Positions 47,341 through 64,000 of a stretch of DNA of 64,000 nucleotides are shown piece after piece. Location of the stretch: the NCBI GenBank assembly GCA_947579605.1, contig OX388307.1, forward strand, positions 16,407,237 to 16,471,236. The letters are read 5' to 3'. The stretch comes from Athripsodes cinereus (taxonomy: Eukaryota; Arthropoda; Insecta; Trichoptera; Leptoceridae). Position 1 is the stretch's first letter; each line of letters opens with the position of its first letter. A program made the translations under genes and the position numbers. The notes below the pieces were generated by a model. The model had not been told where the DNA came from, did no database searches, and saw only the letters and a program-made list of their open reading frames with translations.

Positions 47341-48812
47341 ACATCACCTGAGCGAGAAACTTGGATGTAATTTACTGTAAATAATTTATAATCTGTTCTT
47401 GGGAGAGAAATAAGGCTTGGTCAGCAAGTTTTCATGTACATATTTTCACATACACTCTACTGAACTCTCAAATATATTTATTTTCATAAAGTTATCAAAC
47501 AAATTTACAATCATTTCATAAAAGTTTTTCACATTCACATATTCTTACATCACTTATCACTTATTTCATTGAGATGATCACACTTACCATCAGCATTCTT
47601 GTTGAGTGGTTATAGGCTAAGACAAGTCATACATTAAACTTTATCACCTATCTTATGCCGTTTGTTAATTTCTAATTAAAATTTTGACAGTAAAGAAAGC
47701 ATTTCAACACATCATAATATGTTTAGGGAGATAACCATTTAGGAGTAGGTCATAGATGAAGTAAAATATTCTTAAAATTCTCTATCTAAAATACTATTAA
47801 GTAATTATGTGTTAACATCCTTCAAGTCATAATAAATACATTAAAATTTCACATCTATCAAAAAAATGGTTATTAAGTAAAGTCTGTTGAATTGACTTTC
47901 AAGATAGACATCAAGGCTTTACTTGAGGTTTAAAACAAAAGGTTTTTGTTTACTGAATTAGTACATGATGATATGTTATATATGAGATCACAATAAAAAA
48001 AATCTTCTCATAATACTTGTGCATCCCATATCTTAATATTCATACTCTGTTGACAAACCTGTGTCACAGTAATAAATAGTAATTATTTATTTATTTTATT
48101 ATTTAGGTTACAATAATTATTGTCAGTGGCATTTTAGTTATTTTTAAGATATTTTTTGTAATAAATTCTTTTGAAAAATATATATTATTTTCCAATCCAG
48201 TCCCATCATTCCAAATACATAGTATCCAAACATGGTTCAAATTCTAAAAACAACTAAGAAATACAGCACTGTAAACTTATTCAAACTCTTGCAAACTAAA
48301 AGGCAACAAAAAATATGTCTATTCTCGTAATTGCAATATTTTAATTAGCAAGTACAATTGTTAGAATTTTAATAATAAAATCTTTATTAAACATCCTCTT
48401 TATGGGAGCGTTAACTATGAAAATAAATTGTGCAGTTACAGAAAAAAAAGACAACATACTTACTGCTACTAGATTGTAATAATCACCATCAATTTCGGCC
48501 TACCTTTGCCATCAGCACATACGTAAATTGAAACAATAGTTTCTTTCTACTGTGGATAATAAATCGTGTGAGAAATGATTTCGAACTTATCAGGTTGTTA
48601 TCAATCTCTTTGATCTAATTATGGAATTCTACTACGTGTGCACCAACACAATAAATATCATCAATACTTATTGATTTGATCATCAATCGATTGTGATTAT
48701 TAAATCAAGCTACAGAAAGTACATTGTCTGAATATTTTTAAATTACAAAAATGTCTCATAACTGTTACAAAACATGTGAAATAAAAGATAAAAGGTTTGT
48801 ATAAGTATAAAT
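47341..48812. other. Region between the convergent Osiris-like and NOG1 genes
   Basis: The left part should hold the 3' UTR of the Osiris-like gene; AATAAA candidates occur at about 47831 and 47992. No other exon, RNA gene or repeat was recognised. Confidence 0.45.
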
Positions 48813-48818
48813 TTTATT
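48813..48818 (-). terminator. Probable poly(A) signal of NOG1
   Basis: AATAAA on the minus strand (TTTATT on the plus), 89 bases past the NOG1 stop codon. It is the first canonical hexamer after the stop. Confidence 0.5.
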
Positions 48819-48906
48819 ATAATTTAAAACAGTATGGATACATATCAATTTGTAATAGTATATAATATGTAACAAAGAAACATACACTGTCTCCGAGGAA
48901 AGGCTT

Positions 48907-51900
48907 CTATCTCCTGTCTGTCTTGCCAACACCTCTCTTTCCAGAAAAGAGATGTTTGGGCATCTTGGTTCCAATGAACCTGTCGGCTTCTCCTTTAAGA
49001 CCCTTCTTCTTGACCTTCTTACTGATTGCTTTCTGACTTATTCTGTTCAGCTTAGATTTCATCTAAAAATTAAAATAAACATTTAGAAAATATATTTGAG
49101 AATTCATTCTTTCAAACCTCTCCACAGTATGTGGGACTAAGGTACGGCACAAAGAGGACTTTCTATATGTATATATCAATATATATATATAATATGTAGT
49201 GAGTTTGTAGCTTCCCTAAAAAACATTTTTTTGTAAATTCATTTTTTGTAAGTTATTTGAACTTTATAAAAAGAATACAATATTCAACTTACAGCAACAT
49301 CCTTAACACCCTGTTCATCTCTAGGAATATTGGTGAGGCTGCGACCTCTACTAAGAGATCTAGCCTTCACATCCTTATCAGATCCAGCAATACTACTCAT
49401 TGCCCTTGCCCTCTTAGCCGCTGGACCACGGGACACTGATCGTGAACGAGTCTCCTGGAAGTGTGTGCCTTTTGTCTCAGACATATCAACACCTAAAAAA
49501 ATATAAAAACATGTATAAAAAAATTAAAGAAATCAATTTAAAATATAACTTTTCAAAGAAAAGAGAACATTACCTAACTTCAACAAGAATCCATTGTGTA
49601 TGGAACTCCCTGTGTGAATAGAATCATGTTAAAGTAAGGCAATGAGAAGTACAGATTTAACTTACCCAATGATTCCATCTCATTGACAAGCTTGGATACA
49701 GATCTGTCTTTAGCTTTAGCCATTGTATTCCTTGGCATAATTGGTTTAGTGGACTGTTTCACTAAACGAGCCTCACCTTTCATGATGGAGCGTTTATTTC
49801 TGAAAAATCACAACAAATATATGTATCAATCAAGACTTAGAATAACATTTATAGAGACTTTTTAAAGCAATAAAATTGTAGAACAGAAGAAATCAACAAT
49901 ACAAATAAGAATATAAATAATGCTAATCAATATACCTGATCTGTTGTGCCAATTCCTTGATTTCTTTCATGGTCTGATCTAATTCTATTTTAGGAACAAC
50001 ATACATTCCAGCTTCTTCTCGCAATTCTTCCTCACGCTCCAGTTCACCCAATTTCTGGAAAATATTTTAAATTAGTTTTTATCATTCATACAAAACAAAA
50101 AATATTTTGTAAATATTAAATACTTTTTTGTTCAAAATTTAAATATTTTATTATGTTATCAAATACCTCAAAGATTTCAGGATCAATATAATCGGCAATA
50201 TTATGCCCTTCCCAGAATTCTGGGATAATGTCGTGCCTTTCTTCTTCCGCAATCTCAAAGTAGTTCTTTTGTAAATCTGTAATATACACATATTGATTAA
50301 ATCATACACAATACCTCACTGCACACACAGCATAGTACAAACAAAGCTCATACTAATAAACGAAATGTAATTATCTCAGATCTTACCAAGAACATAATCA
50401 TCGCCCTCTTCCAACTCAATCTCCCGTTCGAGTTTCCTTTTTCTGGCAGCCTGTTTGAGTTTTTTCTCCATTACTCCGGGAGGTATACAAGGGAGGCGTT
50501 CCTTTCCATCTCGAGGTGTGGGTACTGCCACATGCAATCTGTTGAGTATTCCATCAACCTAAATTCAGAAAATTATAACAGTTAAACAAACATGTAAGAT
50601 ACATTTAAAACAGTTGAATGAGTAAAACAAAATATTAACTGTACCTTTTTAGTTCTCATTTTCGTATCAACTCTGAAGCTGAGCAATCTTTCACAAGCCT
50701 CTATCTTAACTTCCTGTACTCCCTCACCAGATATGGTGGACATCTGCATTAGAGGAATTTCAATAATTTTATCAACACTGTAAAAATAATGTTCTCATTA
50801 GTAAATATTCTCAAGCAACAAATAGATTTTCTATGTATTATATAACTATTATAATCACCCTTCAGTTGAATTTCCTCTTAGCTTTTCTTCAAATTCCTTT
50901 AATAAATTTTGCTTGAACTCTGGAAGATCTTCAGGCTTTATTACATCAACTTTGTTAATAACTACCACTAAGGGTTTGTTGCTGAACAAAGGTCTAATGC
51001 TTTCAAAAAGTGATATCTAGAAAAAAATTAAAATCGTTAGTACATATAAACAAATAGCATCACATTATTAATAAAAATATATTGACAATGGATTCAATCA
51101 AGATTTTATAGGATCAAATTTTTTTTTGCAGAATGACATTTTTTATGTGGGATATTTTACCTATCTGATGGTTTATTGATTTTTTAGGCATGAATCTTAA
51201 AATTTCATAGAAACATTTTTAAGTGCATGTGAGTTTTCATGAATTATCCAAGAAAAAGCAGCACATGTACAATAATTTTTCACAATAACTTTTTCAGTGG
51301 CTATCTCAGCATGTAGATTATTTCATCCGTAGTTGCTGCTCGCCAAGACAAATAATTTAGTATCAATATCTCTTTTTTTTAATTGACACATGGGAGGTTT
51401 CATCGATCCATTTACAATCCACATGGAAAAAACTTAAATACATAAATGAAAGAATTTAGATATAAATGAAATTTGTGTGTACCTGCTCTTCAATACTGTG
51501 TCCACATTGCTCACTAATATCCATAAAATAAAGAGCACAAGCGCGTAAATGTGCCAAAGCTGTAACAGCCTGCATTTCAATAACATTCCTGTCTTCTAAA
51601 GGATGATCTAGGATCCCAGGTGTGTCGAGGACCTGATAAATAATAAAATAACATTTATAATAGAATCATTTTTCAGAAAGTTTTCTAGAAAATGTGACAT
51701 GTTCCATCTCAAATTTTGAATGCAAGTGTATCATAATAAAATAAAACTTATTGATTATTAAAAATATATCACTCTCTCACCTGCCATGTCAAGTATTTGT
51801 AATCAGTGTGACCAACATAAAGACTTTTAGTAGTGAAAGCATATGGTTGTACCTCCACATCAGCTCGGGTTATCTACAAAATTACAAAGTTTATTTATTT

Positions 51901-53968
51901 ATTTTAATTGCTTCCAAGAAACAGTAAACATATCATAAAAAACACAAGTATTAAACACTTAAAACACACTTTAAATAACATTATTACCTTGTTGATAAAA
52001 CTTGATTTACCCACATTGGGGAAACCACAAATGATTATGCTTCTGGTATAAGGGTCTATAGATGGCAACCTTGATAAATGTTGACGAACCTACAAAACAG
52101 TATTAATTTAATGAACAGAAAAACTGTTGAAAGATATAAATTATATTCAACATTTCATAGACCATCCAAAGTATTTTTATACATTTTATGTGACCAAACT
52201 CAAATTATTTTGTGTTTAAAACTAGACCATCAGCACTGGCCATATATTTAATAACGTAGTGTATTTTGCTGCATAACAATACACATGATTGATTCTCAAA
52301 TATTTTCAGAAATCGTTAAGTTTCTTTTCACCGTAAGATTTGCATCTGATTCCAGATAATCAAATACTGTCAAACTTGACATAAGAAATATTTGTATGCT
52401 GAAATTCATTTCAATATCTACTTTAACAGATAAAAAATTAAAATAAGATAACATAAAAGAATGACTTTCATGGATAAAAGAACTTTTTTCTGTACTGCTT
52501 TGGAGAAATAATTGTTGATGATTGAATATTTAAATTCCCAGATCAATCGTTAATGAGTAGATGGCCTTTGAAAATAGAATATTAAAATGACAATAACCTG
52601 TTCTAAATATGTCAAGTTTGCAGCCTGTCTCTTCATGATAGTCGCCATTCTTCCCAGGGCGGCTCTCTTCAGTTGCTTGCATCTGTACAGACTGTCTCCA
52701 TATTTCAACAATCGAACATAATCCTTGGCAACACTAAAATAAAGAGATGAAATTTTCATGAAACATATTTTTATATAAATTTATTAAATATACGGCTTTC
52801 AAATTTGTCGAAATATGAACAGTTAACATTATTCTTCAGGAATATTCATTAAATAAAAAATATAACTTGCAATCCCTACAACATACAGGTGGAACGAACT
52901 GTGTGAGTATATATCTATTAGAAACATGACAATTTATGAAAATGTATTTCAATTTTTAATCAGGAAATTATAAATATTCAGTCTGATCTTAAACATTCAT
53001 TGTTTAAAGCAATTAACACTTGATTACAATAATTAAACTCATTGTAAATACATAAACAATCTACCAACTTCTATTACACTCTGGATGTGATATCAATACT
53101 ATTATGATGATTAGTAATAATTATATCAGAAAAAGTTCAGATAAGATGAACATATCAAAATTAAGTTTACAATTTTTTTACTTATATTCACGTAATTATG
53201 TAGTTTTTCATACGAGAAATGATAGTTTATATGATTATGTACTTATTTCATCAGGGACAGTCCATCTAAATTTGGTAAATTTTATGAGCACAAAATTAAT
53301 TATTGGCATTTTTCATACGCAATACTGTAATATAAAATGATACCAGACACCTAACCTAAACTACAATAAGTAGAATGTAAAAACAATTTCCAATAAATGA
53401 GCTGAAGCATAAAATAAAACCAGACTAACCCTGGCCTACATATCTAGTTGAAAATAATCACTGTTTAGATACGTTCATGAATTATATGAAAAAATCCCAT
53501 TACATCAAATGAGTCGGAAATTTTTAACAGAATTTATAAAAAATGTTGGAATTATACTTACGTATCTATCAAATGCCTAGCAGTGTTTAGCTGTCCAAGA
53601 CCGAGCTTATAATGATCTTTATCATAAAGAACATTCATTAGATCGGCATAAAAAGGATGAACGTCGTCTAACTTGGGAAACTCCTGGATAATTTTTGACA
53701 GCCTATCATGAAAATTTTGCTGCGTAAATTTGACTTTACGCATGTAAAATGCTCGAATCCTGGTAATCTTGTAATGTTTGTGGACTACTGTGGGAGTTTT
53801 CCTTTGAGTCTTTGATAGCATAACATCGATAAACTCCTAAAACATTAATCAAAATAAGGTGCATTAGGTTATATTTTGTAATACGTTAAAACTATTTTCT
53901 TAGGGAATTTGAGTACATACCTTGGCTGTCGGAACGACAGCAATCTTTTTAAAGTTGTACAAACTCAT
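48907..53968 (-). CDS. NOG1: Nucleolar GTP-binding protein 1 (NOG1/GTPBP4)
   Basis: Fourteen exons, in gene order: 53921-53968, 53562-53836, 52598-52733, 51988-52089, 51781-51873, 51483-51632, 50859-51016, 50645-50777, 50387-50558, 50167-50276, 49936-50054, 49666-49799, 49293-49492, 48907-49062. They join in phase to 661 residues, close to the usual ~650. NOG1 is an Obg-family GTPase that loads onto pre-60S ribosomal particles in the nucleolus. The N-terminal helical domain ([15 protein letters not shown]..., [15 protein letters not shown]) is highly conserved. G motifs: GFPNVGKSS (~175-183), DTPG (221-224), NKVD (289-292). The C-terminus has the [18 protein letters not shown] block, a Lys/Arg/Ser-rich nucleolar tail and the closing [18 protein letters not shown]. 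The start at 53968 matches the family N-terminus. Introns are short, with no large insertions. Confidence 0.96.
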
Positions 53969-56900
53969 GTTGAAAATTTAAACTTATAACTAACTAATGA
54001 AATATAATGTTCCTCAATATTGAGAAACTCCACGGACATCACCGACGGCGCACGTGTTTAAAAGGACCATAGATGGTAATAAAAATTTGACAGCTACGAA
54101 CTTGAACCATGGAAGATAATATAATTTTTGGATTGTACCTATGTAAAAAATAAGTATCTATGGTCTGTAATAAAAATGTATGCAGTAGTACCAACATAAC
54201 AAAATTAAGGCGGTAATTAAAATTTCATCTACGTACATCTGACCAAACTTGAGAGAGACCATCATCATTATCATTTTTGGTACTACCTACTTTCTTTAAA
54301 AAGACACAAATCTTACGACAGTAACCCTATTCTTGTAAGAAAGGTGTCTGTCTTCTCCCCATATTGTTGAGAAGAATGTTAAAGTGTAAAGAACTATATT
54401 TAAAAGATTATCAGAAATAGTCTTCAATCCATTACACATTGACTGAGGTAGGATAGAAAAAATTTACCTGTAACTTTGGATAACTGGCTCATTGTGTATC
54501 TTAACTGTGACATTATTTAAATTGTACTAACAATTTTGTAGATCCTGAACATAGAATTATATTACTTCGTATAGAAGTGCTGGTAGCTTAGCCGCGATGT
54601 TCCAACTCAGGTCGGCCAACGAGCCGACCTGCATTTTTGCTTTGTTCAGTACGAAATTGACCATCGTTCGAGTAAGATGCAGCGTTCCTTACAAAAATGC
54701 ATGTTACACATGCACTATTCAGGTGTATACAACTCAATGGTATTTTATCAACTATAATTTAATTTTCTGTAAGTATCTTAAATTCCCAGTATGGAGTAAC
54801 TATGTCGCCCTGAGACCCCAAATGAAGCATAAGGAGAGCGAAACGTTCATTCCACATCACAAAACTCTCCACGCTCCTCTTGGAAGCATAAGTGGAAGAT
54901 CATGCGCCAATTAACAAATTAAACACCCTTTCCAAACCACACAACATACAGAACAGGTGGTGAGCCCATTACTTGGAGTAAATATTGTCACACATTTTTA
55001 AGTTTTTAGTTACATAAAAGAAAGGCAAAAAAATATTTACCGTTAGCAATCCAGTGTCTCAAGTTCGATTCTCGCTCTTTTCTGATCAATATACTCTTTT
55101 ATTCAATGTCATATAAGTGCATATATCCATGAAGTTATATCTTTTGACTATAAGACCATTCAGATAAAAACAATAAATTATTGTCAATTTTTACTTTTTC
55201 CGAGAAACAATCTGCAGGGAGCAGAACAAGTTTTATTTATGTAGGAAAAATATTAGATTTTATTCAAATAATAAAGTTTCAAATAATAAAAAAAAATCAT
55301 TGTACTATCGTTTCATTTTATGCGTGTTTGATAATATTTGGTGATAACATGTTTGTTTGTTGTGTCATTAAAAAAAAGGTTGTGTATGAAATAGTTAGAT
55401 ACATTCTCTCTTTACTTGCAGACATACAACGGAAAATGTTGTGAACACCTGATAAAAGTCTTGCTTCCTTATTGTTAATATATGAGTGAGAGAGAAATAC
55501 GGATGCATCACATGAGTAAAAGAGTACTTCGTAAAGGACTCGATATTGTACCATTGTAACCATATTATATCCGTACACATAGAAAAAAGTTCATTGCATT
55601 TATATTGATGTTGTCTTATGCAGTGTATACTTGACATCCTTTTTCTAAAGTTGCTACTTCTCTCTGCTAGTACTACAAATTGCTAATATTTAAAAAAGGA
55701 ACATGAAAATTGCGATTCATTGTTCTAAACACCATATCTAGTACTTTAGTACATATAAATCTATGATCCTGAAAAGATATTTTGTGTCATAGGGCAGAAC
55801 AAAAACAGAAGTATGTAATATTTTAAAACACAATGTATTCTGAATATAAAGGTAAGGTAGGTATAATATTGTGGCATGTTGATAATTATGATGAATGCTT
55901 GGTGATCAGTTATAATGTAATAGGAAGTTTTGTATCACAAAAATTATGAAGGGAAACCAATACAAATGGATTATGTGAGCTAAATTTATCAATGAAACAC
56001 TCCGTACAAAACAATGCTTTAATTAAATAGGAAAACAATATTGATACGTATATTATGCTGAAAATATTTATTAGTAGATTGCTTACATTTATACAACTAA
56101 ACTTATCTTTAATAAAAGAAAATATTTTCTAAGGCATACATAGCAACGGATCACAAAAATAGAATTCAATCCATAGTCAAGTGATACTACCTTCAAAGTT
56201 ATATAAATCTGTACATTACAATGGTCAAAACTAGATAAAAATATTTAGAAAGTAATTGTACAACCATGCAAGTAGGTAAATTATATTTTATCAAAAATGT
56301 ACAATGGAAAAAAAGAACACATCTATTGTCAGTGAATGTGACTCGCAATCAGAATTCCTGTGAAACATTCTCATTACCATCTGGACAACACAGAACTAAC
56401 TTCTCATCTAAAATGTTACACAAACAGCAATGTTGCACTCTATGGCATTTCAAAGGAATATTTAACCAACTACTCATACACTGTGCACTCTGTACGTGAA
56501 ACAAACAATAGCGTGGCAAGGAATGCGGCAAAATGATAACTGTTCATACTAAATATAAACCAAAACATATGCTGCTCACATTAATTCAACTACATGATGG
56601 AAATCATACAACTTCCATAGTTCTTATTACATTATGTAGATATCAAATTACATGTAAATATTACACACTGGTTTATGGTATAAATATCATTGTTTTATCA
56701 AAGTCAATGTTTTTGAGAAACATCACATTAAAATAATTCAGCATAATAAGAAATGTGCATACTGACAAACCTATTACATACCTTGGAGTATACAACACAA
56801 CACAGCTTTTTTTATATCTGATAACTGTTATTACAATATTGTTGTCATTATTTGTTTGCAACCTAGTCGTAAATGATAAGCCTCAAATTATTTTAATGTT

Positions 56901-57344
56901 TTGCAATAATTTCCTGACCATAGTGCACAGCTGAGTTCCACACACAATACACATATAGAAACATAAAAACCCACAAAGTGACAATGGTTTGTGGTGTTTA
57001 TATTGAGCAACAATCTCACATCATCCATATTATTATTAGTATATATGTAATATGTTATAATAATATGCACAATAAAATGATCGGTATGATCCAAAACATT
57101 CCGTGGAATATGGAAATATCCTACATAAGTTACAGGAATGTACATAATACAAATATTGTGGTCACATGGTGTGGACAGACAGGATGGAGGAGATTTGCAT
57201 GTGGACACGGTAAGTTAGTAGTAGTATTACGTTACTGTTAATAAACACTAGTACAATTATAATGAATGTATATAAGTACATATTATTATTTATAGTATTA
57301 TTAGAGTGAACCATGTTCTCATATCACAAAGTCACTATATTAGA
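53969..57344. other. NOG1 upstream region and Cul1 3' UTR
   Basis: The first ~100 bases are GC-richer and should hold the NOG1 promoter (an E-box CACGTG lies at about 54051). About 54595-54960 holds GC-richer repeat-like sequence with a hairpin (AGGTCGGC/GCCGACCT, 54610-54631) and a motif shared with 8600-8650. The right part, roughly 56050-57344, is probably the Cul1 3' UTR; its end is not fixed. Short open frames on both strands here look like chance. Confidence 0.4.
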
Positions 57345-63964
<6,620 letters not shown>

Positions 63965-64000
63965 CTGGTAGAAAAGGTTAAGGAAAACCAACAGTAATGT

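Noticed and set aside
54580..55085. tRNA-like A-box (TGGTAGCTTAGCCG) and B-box (AGTTCGATTCTC) pieces
   Set aside because: They are ~470 bases apart with no fold; at most a SINE split by an insertion, too weak to list.

Overview
This is a 64 kb piece of an AT-rich insect nuclear genome, most likely from a moth or butterfly. The reasons are spliced genes with ordinary GT-AG introns, many GTAGGTACCTA-type oligomers, an Osiris-like (DUF1676, insect-specific) gene, and dispersed LINE tails, tRNA-derived SINEs and hAT-type MITEs of the kind common in Lepidoptera. The species call is inference; no search was run.

Four protein genes can be modelled exon by exon with matching splice phases. (1) 3554-6763 (+): a 196-aa THAP zinc-finger protein with a C-terminal basic coiled coil, five exons. 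(2) 23026-47340 (+): a 345-aa Osiris-like secreted/membrane protein, six coding exons spread over 24 kb, with a TATA+Inr core promoter at about 22746-22783. (3) 48907-53968 (-): nucleolar GTPase NOG1/GTPBP4, 14 exons, 661 aa. (4) 57345-63964 (-): cullin-1, the last 17 exons (761 aa); the first ~50 codons lie beyond the right edge. A possible first coding exon of another gene lies at 1908-1973 (+). NOG1 and Cul1 are housekeeping genes on the same strand; the Osiris-like gene converges on NOG1.

The rest is gene-poor and full of short mobile elements: hAT-like MITEs with 8-bp target-site duplications (5436, 11124, 26346, 45300, 57677), a MITE with ~22-bp near-perfect inverted ends in a Cul1 intron (59966), two tRNA-derived SINE copies, five copies of a LINE tail (family B), seven described copies of a TAG-tailed repeat (family A), and three decayed LINE reverse-transcriptase C-termini.

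The most interesting signal is a pair of short retroposon-like insertions (17573-17847 and 30691-30957). Each is flanked by a perfect 12-bp direct repeat and each contains a complete hammerhead self-cleaving ribozyme motif. Both hammerheads have a 4-bp stem I, CTGATGA core, a perfect stem II, GAA, a self-complementary stem III (AACGTT or AAGTACTT) and the same extra U after the CTGATGA box. This points to one family of Penelope-like or retrozyme-type elements whose ribozymes should act as dimers.
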